Positions 26,372-35,129 of a stretch of DNA of 64,000 nucleotides are shown here, piece by piece. How positions within the stretch are numbered: the first letter of the stretch is position 1; every line of letters starts with the position of its first letter. The stretch spans positions 131,259 to 195,258 of the forward strand of contig JABWAT010000001.1 in the NCBI GenBank assembly GCA_013360915.1, written 5' to 3'. The notes below the pieces were generated by a model. The model was not told the DNA's origin. It did not search any database and was given only the letters and a program-made list of their open reading frames with translations. The position numbers were made by a program, and so were the translations under genes. Source of the DNA: Bacteroidota bacterium (GTDB lineage: Bacteria > Bacteroidota > JABWAT01).

Positions 26372-28279
26372 TTATTCTTCCAGCGTAGAGGTATCTCCCA
26401 CTTCCTGACCAAGTGCCCGGGCTTTCAGAACCCGTCGCATGATTTTCCCGCTTCGGGTCTTGGGCAGCACGTCTACAAACTCAATATGCTCTGGTTTGGC
26501 AATGGGTCCCAATTCCTTTCCAACGTGGTCTTTGAGCTCTTCGCTTAACTGTTTAGAACCCATAATTCCGGATCTCAGGATCACATAACAGTAGATGCTG
26601 TTCCCTTTCACCTCGTGCGGAACTCCGATTGCTGCCGATTCTGCAACCGCCGGATGGGTAATCAGTGCACTTTCAATTTCTGCAGTTCCTAAACGGTAAC
26701 CACTGACTTTTATCACATCATCAATGCGGCCGATGATCCAGTAATATCCGTCCTGATCCCGGCGGGCAGCATCGCCGGCTTTGTACCAACCCTGGGCCTC
26801 GAAGTCCTTCCAGTAGGTTTCCCTGAATCGTTCCGGATCTCCCCAGATGGACCTGGCCATGCCTGGCCAGGGAGCCTGCAGGACCAGTTTTCCTTCATCT
26901 CCATCCGGCACCGGATGACCATGATCATCCACAATGGCCACCTCGTGTCCGAAAAACGGACGCGTGGCCGACCCGGGTTTCAGCGGGGTGATGGGCAGGG
27001 GCGTAATGACAAATCCGCCAGTTTCTGTCTGCCACCAGGTATCCATGATGGGACATTCCCCTCGTCCGATCACCCGGTGATACCATTTCCATGCTTCAGG
27101 ATTGATAGGTTCTCCCACCGAACCCAGCAAACGCAATGAAGTGAGATCATGCCGGTTCGGCCAGGATTCTCCATAACGCATCAGTCCACGGATGGCTGTC
27201 GGAGACGTGTATAAAATGGTAATGCCATACTTTTCAATCATGGCCCACCAACGGTTCGGGTAGGGATGATTGGGCGCCCCTTCATACATCATAATCGTTG
27301 CGCCATTGATCAGCGGCGCATAGACCAGATAACTGTGACCGGTTATCCAACCCGGATCGGCCGCACACCACCAGCGATCTTCATCTTTGATATCAAATAC
27401 ATACCGGTGTGTGGTGGAAGTGTAAACAGCATAACCACCATGCGTGTGCAACAATCCCTTGGGTTTACCGGTCGTCCCTGATGTGTATAAGATGAACAGC
27501 GGATCTTCTGCATCAAGTATTTCGGTGGAACATTTCGGATTGGCAATCGGAAGGGCCATCAGATCGTGATACCAGAAATCCCGGTCCGCCTGCATGTGGA
27601 CATCATGTCCGGTACGTTTCACCACAATGCAAACTTCCACCGTCGGTGACCGGCGCATGGCCTCGTTGGCGATTCCTTTCAGATCGGTCACATTCCCTCT
27701 CCGGAAACCACCATCAGCGGTGATAAGTACCCTGCTTTTGGCATCTTCAATTCTGCCTGCCAGGGCTTCTGCACTGAATCCGCCGTAAACAACCGAGTGG
27801 ATGGCGCCGATTTTTGCGCAGGCAAGCATTGCAATAGGCAGTTCAGGGATCTGAGGCATATAAACCGTAACCACCTCTCCCTTTCTGACTCCCATGCTTT
27901 TAAGAACATTGGCAAATCTGGAGACTTCCCTGTTCAGGGCATGATAGGACATCGTCTTAACATCACCAGGTTCTCCTTCCCAGATGATGGCCAGTTTATT
28001 ACGGCGCCAGTTGGACAGGTGCCGGTCAATGGCATTCGAAACAATGTTGAACCGCCCGCCGGTAAACCATTTGAAAAACGGTTTATTTGTGTCATCGAGA
28101 ACCTTATCCCATTTACGGAACCACTGAAGCTTTTTTGCTTCCTCCGCCCAGAATCCCTGCGGATCACGGATGGAACGAGAATAAAGTTCCTCGTAGTTTT
28201 TAATATTCGCCTGCTTAACCACAGCCTTTGATGGGTGAAACAGGTCTGAATTGTAATCGATCGGGTGTTTGTCCTTCAT
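26372..28279 (-). CDS. acs: Acetyl-CoA synthetase
   Basis: A 635-residue AMP-forming acyl-CoA synthetase of the Acs/PrpE group. It shows the P-loop 'YTSGTTGKPKG', 'WWCAADPGWITGHSYLVY' and the C-terminal 'KTRSGKIMRR', whose Lys is the catalytic and acetylation-controlled residue. It activates acetate (possibly propionate) to the CoA thioester. The ATG at 28277-28279 has GAGGGG upstream; the frame is open to 28321 but would overlap the preceding gene. It is the third gene of the run pafA-like, small membrane protein, acs, with a 13-nt gap. Confidence 0.95.
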   Translation of the reverse strand: MKDKHPIDYNSDLFHPSKAVVKQANIKNYEELYSRSIRDPQGFWAEEAKKLQWFRKWDKVLDDTNKPFFKWFTGGRFNIVSNAIDRHLSNWRRNKLAIIWEGEPGDVKTMSYHALNREVSRFANVLKSMGVRKGEVVTVYMPQIPELPIAMLACAKIGAIHSVVYGGFSAEALAGRIEDAKSRVLITADGGFRRGNVTDLKGIANEAMRRSPTVEVCIVVKRTGHDVHMQADRDFWYHDLMALPIANPKCSTEILDAEDPLFILYTSGTTGKPKGLLHTHGGYAVYTSTTHRYVFDIKDEDRWWCAADPGWITGHSYLVYAPLINGATIMMYEGAPNHPYPNRWWAMIEKYGITILYTSPTAIRGLMRYGESWPNRHDLTSLRLLGSVGEPINPEAWKWYHRVIGRGECPIMDTWWQTETGGFVITPLPITPLKPGSATRPFFGHEVAIVDDHGHPVPDGDEGKLVLQAPWPGMARSIWGDPERFRETYWKDFEAQGWYKAGDAARRDQDGYYWIIGRIDDVIKVSGYRLGTAEIESALITHPAVAESAAIGVPHEVKGNSIYCYVILRSGIMGSKQLSEELKDHVGKELGPIAKPEHIEFVDVLPKTRSGKIMRRVLKARALGQEVGDTSTLEE

Positions 28280-28292
28280 GTTCGCTTCCCCT

Positions 28293-28583
28293 CTAATTCG
28301 TAAACAACCAGATAATGGCAATCAGCAAAGCCGTTGCAATCAGTATAATCAGCCATTGAACCAGTTTGATCAGCAACTGAACCTGTTGGTTCAATGTTTT
28401 TACGTCATCTGTCAGCCGTGAAATGGCCTCCTGATGGGTCCGTGTGGTTTTTACCAGATCAACCAGTGCAGGATCGGCACCAGGTCCGGTGGTGGATCCG
28501 TTCCCATTCGAAAAATCGGACCGGATCCATTCCTTTCCAGCCGATTTCAGTAATCGGAAAACCAATGACCATGGAAATCCCAT
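28293..28583 (-). CDS. Small coiled-coil protein with C-terminal membrane anchor
   Basis: A 96-residue protein I do not recognise. Residues about 38-68 form a heptad-like helix ('HQEAISRLTDDVKTLNQQV'), followed by one hydrophobic segment (about 72-94, 'LVQWLIILIATALLIAIIWL'), which would make it tail-anchored. It starts 2 nt after the stop of the PafA-like gene and ends 13 nt before acs, so it is translationally embedded in that unit. No ribosome site is clear. The coupling argues for a real protein, but there is no basis for a function. Confidence 0.6.
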   Translation of the reverse strand: MGFPWSLVFRLLKSAGKEWIRSDFSNGNGSTTGPGADPALVDLVKTTRTHQEAISRLTDDVKTLNQQVQLLIKLVQWLIILIATALLIAIIWLFTN

Positions 28584-28585
28584 AA

Positions 28586-30205
28586 CTATCTCAGCGGCTG
28601 TGCCAGACCTGAGGCGCCCCCGGGACTGGTCATGTTAAGGTGACGGGTAACCGTGGGCGCAATGTCAATGATGTAAACCGGCTGGTCAATGGTCCCTGGA
28701 CTGACTTTCCATCCATAAAAGAGCATTGGAACGTGGGTGTCGTATGAATACCCCGATCCGTGACTGGTTCCCACCGATAAATCGGAATTGTGAAAATAGG
28801 GTTTGGACATGAACGCAATCTCTCCCGATCTGGATGGATTCCAGCCATTTGATATCATCGCTTCCATGGAACGGACCACCGGACGGTTGCGTAAATAATC
28901 CATGTCAAAGACACTGACCAACTGGGGCAGATTCAGCGAAAGATACCGGGCAGCAGCTTCCATCACCGATGACTGATCAATTCCCTCTGATGTTATCAGA
29001 TCTTCATTCAGGTAGACCTGATCATTGCTCACACTAAGAACGAGTGAATCCTTTCCGAAATAGCCGGAAAGAAAGTGATTCAGCGAATCCTTTACAGGAG
29101 ATTCGACATAGTGCCCGCAATCCACACCCACACTCCGCAGATAACCATGCGATTCACTGACACCATGATCAGCGGACAAAAACAGAAGGTAACGGTCTTT
29201 TCCAACCTCAGAATCCAGAGCGGATAACAATCTGGCAATCTGCTCATCCAGCCTTAGGTAACAATCGGCCACTTCGAGCGAGTTGGGTCCGTAAGAATGA
29301 CCAATATAGTCGGGTGAGGAAAAGGAAATGGCCAGCAGATCCGTTCCGGATGATTTGCCGAGGCCTTCCTTTGCAAGAACGGTCAGAGCCAATTCCAGTA
29401 CGATTTCATTACCGCCTGGTGTGAAAGCAAGCAGGTCGGCCCGTTTTTTTTCAGAAAGATGGGAAAATGTGTGCGGGAATGAACGATCCCCCTCTTTAAA
29501 AATATCATGCTCCCATTCCACCTCATCTGCTGTCATTCCCGTGAAAGACATGGCCGGATTTTTAAGAACCCAGTCCTTTGACATCAGCGAAACAGGCAGA
29601 TTCCGGTTGTTGAATTCGGTTAACCAGACAGGTGCTTCTCTATAGTAATAGGAAGAAGTGGTAAACAATCCCGATTTGGAGTCATACCAGAAGGCACCAT
29701 TGGCTGCTTTGCCGCCGGGAAGAATAGCGCCCCGATCCTTAATCGAAACCGAAAAAACCCGGGTACCCTTACCAAGTTGAGCCTTGAGATGGTCTCCGAT
29801 GGTTGGAGCCATCAGATTGACGGGCGAAGCAAGACCGGCCTTTTCATCCGAACCGATTGGCGTGACAGTGGAATCGTACACATTGGAAAAGGCTTTCCCC
29901 GATCTGCGGTCGTACCAGCTGTTACCTACTATTCCGTGAACTCTGGGAGTGGTTCCTGTATAAATACTGGCATGTCCCGGAGCTGTGTAGGTGGGAATGT
30001 AGTTATAATTGCAGGAAGTAAAATTCCGGCCTCCCTCAAGAAGTCTGTTAAATCCGCCTGCTCCGAATCCCGATTTGAATCGGACCAGATAATCATAACG
30101 CATCTGGTCAACGACGATCCCAACAATGAGCTTTGGTTTATCCGATGCCTGTAAGGCAAAACCGGCAAACAGGAGTGACAGGAAAACCAGAAATCTGAAT
30201 CGCAT
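28586..30205 (-). CDS. PafA-like alkaline phosphatase
   Basis: A 539-residue exported phosphatase of the alkaline phosphatase superfamily. The signal peptide ends near 'LQAS' (21). Zn ligands and the nucleophile fit PafA: 'VVDQMRYDY' (D33), T74 in 'YTAPGHAS', and monoesterase-specific N95 ('GNSWYD'), K156 and R158 ('SIKDRG'). The spacing from T to N (21) equals that of PafA as I recall it. 'SADHGVSESHGY' supplies further metal ligands. It would release phosphate from monoesters in the periplasm. It heads the run with the small membrane protein and acs. No PHO-type operator is seen. Confidence 0.9.
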   Translation of the reverse strand: MRFRFLVFLSLLFAGFALQASDKPKLIVGIVVDQMRYDYLVRFKSGFGAGGFNRLLEGGRNFTSCNYNYIPTYTAPGHASIYTGTTPRVHGIVGNSWYDRRSGKAFSNVYDSTVTPIGSDEKAGLASPVNLMAPTIGDHLKAQLGKGTRVFSVSIKDRGAILPGGKAANGAFWYDSKSGLFTTSSYYYREAPVWLTEFNNRNLPVSLMSKDWVLKNPAMSFTGMTADEVEWEHDIFKEGDRSFPHTFSHLSEKKRADLLAFTPGGNEIVLELALTVLAKEGLGKSSGTDLLAISFSSPDYIGHSYGPNSLEVADCYLRLDEQIARLLSALDSEVGKDRYLLFLSADHGVSESHGYLRSVGVDCGHYVESPVKDSLNHFLSGYFGKDSLVLSVSNDQVYLNEDLITSEGIDQSSVMEAAARYLSLNLPQLVSVFDMDYLRNRPVVRSMEAMISNGWNPSRSGEIAFMSKPYFHNSDLSVGTSHGSGYSYDTHVPMLFYGWKVSPGTIDQPVYIIDIAPTVTRHLNMTSPGGASGLAQPLR

Positions 30206-30264
30206 AGGAACTCCAAAGAATGGTGCAAATATAGTGGGTTCCTTTATGCACGGAAACGCAGAAA

Positions 30265-30288
30265 CAAAAAAACCCGGCGAACCGGGTT
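30265..30288 (-). terminator. Rho-independent terminator after the 30309-30764 lipoprotein gene
   Basis: On the minus strand AACCCGG, the loop TTCG and CCGGGTT (30271-30288) form a stable UUCG tetraloop hairpin followed by T-rich sequence. It stands about 20 nt after the lipoprotein stop and upstream of the PafA-like gene. Confidence 0.85.
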
Positions 30289-30308
30289 TTAATTGCGGGA
30301 AGGATGAT

Positions 30309-30764
30309 TCAAAGGGGTTTGATAAAAAACGGCGCGGTGGCTGTTTCCTGTATTCCGGCCTGTCGGCTCAAAGAAGCTTCCAAATAGATTCGGTGATTAA
30401 CTCTGAATACTGTGGTTCCATTTTCAGGAATGGAACTGAACGGAATCCGGAAACGGTAATCAAGTGAGGCATCGGATGGGAGTTCAACGGCTTTCCCCGG
30501 AAGGATGGTGCCGGCAGGAGAAACCGTTTTCCATCCGGTTACCGATTTTTGCTGCAAATCATAGGCAATCAGATTGGTAAGACTGTCAGAAATGGCCAGA
30601 AAAACCGAAGCATCTCCCTTATTGGTGATTCTGACAGTAATGGTGTCTCCGGCAAGGTACTCTGCCGATAAGGCGGTCACTTTGATTTTATAATCGGGGG
30701 TATCGGGTGTATCACATCCGGTAAAGATGAATGCTGTGACCAGCAAAAACAGGGACCATTTCAT
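30309..30764 (-). CDS. Putative lipoprotein with beta-sandwich domain
   Basis: A 151-residue protein with a short signal and the lipobox 'FIFTGC' (C16). The rest alternates short beta strands: 'YLAGDTITVRITNKGDASVF' is the typical beginning of an Ig-like fold of the BsuPI or CARDB sort. I do not recognise a precise family. It is a single-gene unit with its own terminator, and its start lies 78 nt from the divergent AGE-like gene. A surface or periplasmic role is likely, nothing more. Confidence 0.75.
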   Translation of the reverse strand: MKWSLFLLVTAFIFTGCDTPDTPDYKIKVTALSAEYLAGDTITVRITNKGDASVFLAISDSLTNLIAYDLQQKSVTGWKTVSPAGTILPGKAVELPSDASLDYRFRIPFSSIPENGTTVFRVNHRIYLEASLSRQAGIQETATAPFFIKPL

Positions 30765-30842
30765 TGATTAAGTTCCTTATAAGTCCCATCATTGTACGGA
30801 TCAGACCCGATCAGGTTTCACTATTCTTCTGAGGTCCGCCTT

Positions 30843-32639
30843 ATGCGACTGGTATTTCTTCTTTTTTTATTGCCGGTAACCCAGCTTCCATTGGTTCTTC
30901 CTGCTCAGCCTCTCACCTATCAATCCGTACATCTGAAGGAACCAGACAAGCTGATCAGCTATGTGGATAGTTGCATCCGGTTCTGGAAAAAAAGTTTTGA
31001 ACCTGTTTCCGGGGCGTTTTATACAAATGTGGACCGGCAGGGAAAATGGATTTCCTCTCAGGGCGGATATAAACACCTGCTCACTCAATCACGAAATGCC
31101 TATGCGTTTTCCAGACATTTCCAGATGACCGGCGATACCTCCTCTTTGCGTTATGCACGCAGGGCTCTGGCATTTATGACCAAATATGCCTGGGATCCTG
31201 CCTATCATGGCTGGATTCATGAGTTAAAGGAAACCGGCGCGCCCGTCAACCGTTTTTCCGATAAAACCGCCTTTTTCCAGCACTATGCCCTTCTGGGTTT
31301 GATGGCTTTTTATGAAGCAACCGGTGACACCTCGGTGCTTCGGTGGATCCGGACTGGTTTTGCATCCAACGAAACCAATTTCTGGGATAAGACCCCGGGA
31401 CGTGAAGGTTATTACGATGTTGCGAAATACAATCTTACATCACCAGCCAATAAAACATTCAATTCCCATTTGGATGCCATCACCACCCACCTCATTGGTC
31501 TGACCACCCAATTCCCCGATTCCATCATTTATAAGGAACGACTTCATGATATGGCCGATCTGGCCGTAAATCGGTTCATCGCCAGTATGCCCGATCAGGC
31601 AATCGGATTTTGTGAACATTTTACTTCCGATTGGAAACAGAATGCATCCCAAAACCTTTCTATCATGGGTCATGTGCTTAAAACTGCCTGGTGTCTGGCC
31701 AGGGTTGATCAGTTGGACGGAACCAAAAACTATTTATCTCAGGCCAAAATGGTGGCCGATCATGTCCTCGACAACGGATATGACCATCAGTATGGAGGTC
31801 CATATAAGGATTATGACCGGTTTACAGGAACCATGCAAATGTGGGGAAACCCCGATACCGCAAAAGCGTGGTGGCAGATGCAGCAGGCGGTTATGGCCGG
31901 CCTGATTTTATATGATCTGACCGGAGACATGAAGTACTTTGAAATGGCCGACGAATCACTGGCGTTTTTTATGCGGTACTTTGTTGATCATACCTATGGA
32001 GAGGTGTATTCAGACCGGGAACGGTCCGGGAAACCGACCTGGGGTGATCAGAAGGGGAATGGATACAAAGCAGGTTACCATAGCGTTGAATTGGGATATT
32101 ATTCCTGGCTTTATGCCAGCTTTTATGTGCACAAAAGACCCATTCAGATGCATGTCCGGGTTCATTCAATGTTCAATCCGGATGGGATTCGCCTCTACCC
32201 TGCCGAATTACCAGATGATGAACTGGTCATTGATTCAGTCGTTTTTTCGGGAACCGGGTCGGTTACCCTGCTCAGAGAAAGTAAAAAGTTAATCGCTGAA
32301 GCAGGAACCGATGGTGTTGCCAAGGTCTTTTTATCACGGTCAACTGCAGGAACCGGAATTGCGGAAAGAATGAAATCCTTCCGTGTTCATCCCGCCTATC
32401 CAAACCCATTTAACCCGGAAACCACCCTTCCTGTTAATTTGGCTGTACCTGGTATGATATCCATCGACATCTATGATATTCTGGGCAGAAAAATTCAGGA
32501 AATCGGACCGTTTAATGGAAATCAGGGGTTGAACCCCGTCCGAATTCAGGCAGGAAGTCACTGGGCATCCGGACTGTATATAGCCCGGATTACCAGTGGA
32601 AGACAGTCAGAATCTGTCAGGATGATCCTGCAGAGATGA
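30843..32639 (+). CDS. Secreted AGE-family (N-acylglucosamine 2-epimerase-like) protein with T9SS sorting domain
   Basis: A 598-residue protein. The ATG at 30843 has GAGG 8 nt upstream and gives a clear signal peptide ending at 'VLPAQ'; the frame is open further upstream but without support. Residues about 25-430 form an alpha/alpha barrel like the AGE family of sugar 2-epimerases. Conserved His sites are found in 'GHVLK' (H277) and 'GYHSVELGYYS' (H413), but the usual Glu of GHxxE is Lys280. The C-terminal ~90 residues are a T9SS type A sorting domain ('YPNPFNPETT', 'DILGRKIQEI', 'GLYIARI'). It should be surface-bound. A binding or altered catalytic role is possible. Confidence 0.82.
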   Translation: MRLVFLLFLLPVTQLPLVLPAQPLTYQSVHLKEPDKLISYVDSCIRFWKKSFEPVSGAFYTNVDRQGKWISSQGGYKHLLTQSRNAYAFSRHFQMTGDTSSLRYARRALAFMTKYAWDPAYHGWIHELKETGAPVNRFSDKTAFFQHYALLGLMAFYEATGDTSVLRWIRTGFASNETNFWDKTPGREGYYDVAKYNLTSPANKTFNSHLDAITTHLIGLTTQFPDSIIYKERLHDMADLAVNRFIASMPDQAIGFCEHFTSDWKQNASQNLSIMGHVLKTAWCLARVDQLDGTKNYLSQAKMVADHVLDNGYDHQYGGPYKDYDRFTGTMQMWGNPDTAKAWWQMQQAVMAGLILYDLTGDMKYFEMADESLAFFMRYFVDHTYGEVYSDRERSGKPTWGDQKGNGYKAGYHSVELGYYSWLYASFYVHKRPIQMHVRVHSMFNPDGIRLYPAELPDDELVIDSVVFSGTGSVTLLRESKKLIAEAGTDGVAKVFLSRSTAGTGIAERMKSFRVHPAYPNPFNPETTLPVNLAVPGMISIDIYDILGRKIQEIGPFNGNQGLNPVRIQAGSHWASGLYIARITSGRQSESVRMILQR

Positions 32640-34208
32640 TCAGTTAAGGGGTTTACGGGGGAAAAGACCTTCCATCATCGCGGCCTGATACACAAAGACG
32701 GCCATTACCATGGAATTGTGTTTCAGATCGTCCTCGATGAGTTTGTCGTAAACGTCCATGTTGGAATGCCAGGTTTTGGCAAAGTATTCTATAGGATCCT
32801 GAATGAACTGAAAACCGGGCAATCCTATGGCGTTAAAAGCCATGTGATCGGTTCCTCCGGTACTGAGCGGAGACAGAGTGGCTGCTCCTTTGGTCGCGAA
32901 TGGTTTCAGCCAATCCCTGAAAAGCGGTCTGGCTGTCTCATTCCCTTCCATATAGATTCCCCTGAATTTTCCGGTTCCGTTATCCATGTTGAAATAAACT
33001 GAAAACTTCTCTCCTGCCGGCTGGTACCGGATGGAGTCCCACGGAGCGGCCTTGTCCAATCGCTCCCCAAGGTTTTTTTTCACGTAGCCACGGCTTCCGA
33101 GCAAGCCCTGTTCTTCCCCACCCCATAAAGCAATACGGATTGTCCGTTTCGGCCGAACACCCGCTTCCTTCAGCAACCTCATTGCTTCCATGGCCACTGC
33201 AACACCCGATGCGTTATCGGTAGCACCGGTACCGCCATGCCAGGAATCAAAATGTCCGCCCAGCATCACCACTTCCTCCGGATAATCGGTCCCAGGAATC
33301 TCGGCTAAAAGATTGTAGCCATCCTTCTCTTCTGTAAAGGAGACTTCAAGTACCATTTCTGCCCGGATGGTCTGCCCTTTTCCAATCATTCTGACCCAAC
33401 GGTTATAGTTTTCTGCAGCAATCACAACCTGGGGAATAACCGTTTTATTCCCCGGGGAATATGCCTGGATCCGCTGATCCCAACTCACATTTTCAGGCTG
33501 AACCACATAGGCACCCATCGAAAAAACCGTTCCATCATCACCACGGCTGGGTTCAATTGTTGCCAACGCCTTCTCTGCGATTACAAATTCGAATTTGTCT
33601 CTGACCGAAATGGCCGGGTTCACTTGTCCCATGGTTGACCGGTTCCTGGTACCCTTCGGATCGGCATTTGAAAGAACAAGTAAAGTGGAATCACTGTGTC
33701 GGCTGGCATCGGGTTTGAATCCGGGTTTCAGTTCAACCGGATCCGATATCATCACCAGTTTTCCCGCGAGTTTACCCCGGTAAGTTTCCAGTTCTTCCCT
33801 TGATTTCACATTTAGCCAGACCACCTCGGCTTTCTGTACACCTTTGACCGCAGGTGACCATGCCTTCGGAACTCCGATCACCGGGAAAGAAACTGGTTCC
33901 ATGGCATGGAGATAAAACCGTTTCAGACTCCAACCTTTTCCAAATGGTCCAAAGGTTTCCTTTTTTACGTTCTCAAGCCCGTATCGCTTCAATTCATTCA
34001 GAGTCCACTCAGCTGCCCGGTCATAGTCAGGGGATCCGGTCAGACGGGGACCATACACATCGGTCAGATAACTGGCCGTTTGCATCACTCCGGATCGATC
34101 GGTCCCTTCCCGGATAATTCTGGAGATAACGGCTGTATCCGCACCAGTGTTCTGAGCCAGTAATGGAAATGTAAAAAGCAGTACAGGAATAAAAGTCAGT
34201 ATCTTCAT
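32640..34208 (-). CDS. M28 family metallopeptidase
   Basis: A 522-residue exported peptidase. The signal peptide ends near 'LLAQN' (20). A PA-like inserted domain lies at about 120-260. The zinc-binding M28 core shows 'GGHFDSWHGGTGATDNASG', 'WGGEEQGLLGSRG' and 'STGGTDHMAF', which gives all the His/Asp/Glu ligands. It resembles carboxypeptidase-Q-type peptidases. The stop abuts the stop of the AGE-like gene with no gap. AAGGA precedes the ATG. The promoter should lie in the 203-nt divergent region shared with the 85-aa ORF. Confidence 0.93.
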   Translation of the reverse strand: MKILTFIPVLLFTFPLLAQNTGADTAVISRIIREGTDRSGVMQTASYLTDVYGPRLTGSPDYDRAAEWTLNELKRYGLENVKKETFGPFGKGWSLKRFYLHAMEPVSFPVIGVPKAWSPAVKGVQKAEVVWLNVKSREELETYRGKLAGKLVMISDPVELKPGFKPDASRHSDSTLLVLSNADPKGTRNRSTMGQVNPAISVRDKFEFVIAEKALATIEPSRGDDGTVFSMGAYVVQPENVSWDQRIQAYSPGNKTVIPQVVIAAENYNRWVRMIGKGQTIRAEMVLEVSFTEEKDGYNLLAEIPGTDYPEEVVMLGGHFDSWHGGTGATDNASGVAVAMEAMRLLKEAGVRPKRTIRIALWGGEEQGLLGSRGYVKKNLGERLDKAAPWDSIRYQPAGEKFSVYFNMDNGTGKFRGIYMEGNETARPLFRDWLKPFATKGAATLSPLSTGGTDHMAFNAIGLPGFQFIQDPIEYFAKTWHSNMDVYDKLIEDDLKHNSMVMAVFVYQAAMMEGLFPRKPLN

Positions 34209-34338
34209 TGTGTTTCCTTGAAAACGGTAAAAATAGTTAACTGAATAGGCCCTTTAACCTGTTTAAGTAATTATTAATTCCCCACAGGGCGGTGCGCAAG
34301 TTACAATTATGATTAAATCGGGATGATTTTTTACGTCT

Positions 34339-34354
34339 TGTGATTTTTATCACT
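34339..34354 (+). promoter_or_regulatory. CRP/FNR-like palindrome
   Basis: TGTGA, six bases, TCACT: a close match to the half sites of CRP-family regulators. It lies in the 203-nt gap between the M28 gene and the 85-aa ORF, and could control either. Confidence 0.45.
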
Positions 34355-34357
34355 GAA

Positions 34358-34382
34358 AATATGGTGATTTTGATACCATATT
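34358..34382 (+). promoter_or_regulatory. Perfect 8-bp inverted repeat, likely operator
   Basis: AATATGGT, nine bases, ACCATATT. Both arms match exactly. It ends 29 nt before the ATG at 34412 and overlaps the area where a promoter for the small ORF would lie. The next 3-4 bases before it close the CRP-like site. Confidence 0.5.
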
Positions 34383-34411
34383 GCATGTGAAAGTTAGCGG
34401 AAGGGCTTCCA

Positions 34412-34669
34412 ATGTCTGTCGAAGAATCACTTGCTCTGCGAATGGAATCGAGTTTTGGCTTCGTTGCGGTTTATGAATTTTTCTACAGCAACAAATCTGA
34501 ACAGCATTTTTTTGATGACTTTTCGTCTTTCCAGAGTTGGCTCAACGTCAATCCGTTCATCAGGAAGTACAGCATTTTTAAAATCACCAATAACCAACCC
34601 CTTTGGATGGCCTCCGAAGAACGCCCTGCTCCCCAGATTGCACAGGAGAAATCGACCATCCTCAGCTGA
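34412..34669 (+). CDS. Small uncharacterised protein
   Basis: An 85-residue protein I cannot assign to a family. It is acidic and aromatic-rich in the first half ('YEFFYSNKSEQHFFDDF') and has no signal, membrane helix or metal motif. GGAAGGG precedes the ATG at about 8 nt, two palindromes lie just upstream, and a strong terminator follows at 34692. Together these make a complete single-gene unit, which is the main reason to believe it. It looks like a small effector or regulator, but no sequence feature shows a job. Confidence 0.6.
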   Translation: MSVEESLALRMESSFGFVAVYEFFYSNKSEQHFFDDFSSFQSWLNVNPFIRKYSIFKITNNQPLWMASEERPAPQIAQEKSTILS

Positions 34670-34691
34670 ACGGCCCCACTACTTTTTACCG

Positions 34692-34726
34692 AAAAAAAGG
34701 ACTTCAAACCGAAGTCCTTTTTTTTT
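34692..34726 (+). terminator. Strong terminator after the 85-aa ORF
   Basis: AAAGGACTTC, the loop AAACC and GAAGTCCTTT with A/T extensions (34692-34705 with 34711-34724) are followed by more T. It can work on both strands. Confidence 0.85.
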
Positions 34727-34830
34727 AAACGGATGGTCTGTCTGCTGGCTTAGCTCCCCGGCTAAATGAATCGGATAATGGTTAACTGAAAAACCTGGTT
34801 GAACAGCAGGAAAACCTATGGGAAATTGTT

Positions 34831-34880
34831 AAACAAAAAAGCCCACCAATGTGGGCTTTTTCAGCGGTCCGGACGAGGCT
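34831..34880. repeat. 50-bp direct repeat, copy 1 (tRNA-Asp end plus terminator)
   Basis: The 50 bases are identical to 35130-35179, at an offset of exactly 299. They hold, on the minus strand, the last 16 nt of tRNA-Asp, including the discriminator base, and its terminator. Partial similarity to the tRNA continues to about 34910: the 10-mer CGACCTCCTG is shared, with about 9 extra bases in between. This copy is not a functional tRNA. Confidence 0.95.
34835..34861 (-). terminator. Second copy of the tRNA-Asp terminator
   Basis: GCCCAC (34841-34846), CAAT and GTGGGC (34851-34856), extended by A/T pairs. It is identical to the hairpin after tRNA-Asp and now follows the GIY-YIG remnant. Confidence 0.85.
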
Positions 34881-35114
34881 TCCCGATCTCATCGGGACGA
34901 CCTCCTGGGATTAACGTTTCTATAAATCTTCTGCTTTTCATCCGCTTTATCTGCTTTTCACGAAGGATGGCATCCCTTTTTGTTTCAAATGATTCGCTGT
35001 AGAGTAAAATCCACGGACAACCAGATTTTGTTACAGCCTTAACGCCAGATTGGAAGAGAACCCAATGTAATACTTATCAAGTATCTGGGAATATAGGATG
35101 TAGGTATGATACAT
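34861..35114 (-). pseudogene. Decayed GIY-YIG endonuclease ORF fused to a tRNA-Asp end
   Basis: From the ATG at 35114 the minus strand reads MYHTYILYSQILDKYYIGFS, then reaches a TAA at 35031-35033. This is the start of a GIY-YIG domain: 'YILYS' and 'YYIGFS'. Directly after, in another frame, comes 'TKSGCPWILLYSESFETKRD', then 'EKQIKRMKSRRFIETLI', the rest of the same small family (COG2827 type), down to a TGA at 34861-34863. The segment joining both parts (normally about 10-15 residues with HNxG) is missing, so a deletion has broken the gene. The last ~16 codons ('GGRPDEIGKPRPDR') are read from the tRNA-Asp-like copy. Intact relatives are about 80-100 residues. Confidence 0.85.
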
Positions 35115-35129
35115 GATCCCAACTCGAGG

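Noticed and set aside
30265-30288. Attenuator for the PafA-like gene
   Set aside because: The hairpin lies on the promoter side of the PafA-like gene, but its spacing and T-run fit the end of the lipoprotein gene better.
34738-34830. Possible gene between the 85-aa ORF and the repeat
   Set aside because: No coding frame with a start and ribosome site; only a short TTAGC/GCTAA hairpin near 34750-34765.
34861-34910. A second tRNA-Asp gene
   Set aside because: Only the 3' end is kept and the remaining arms are absent, so no cloverleaf can form.
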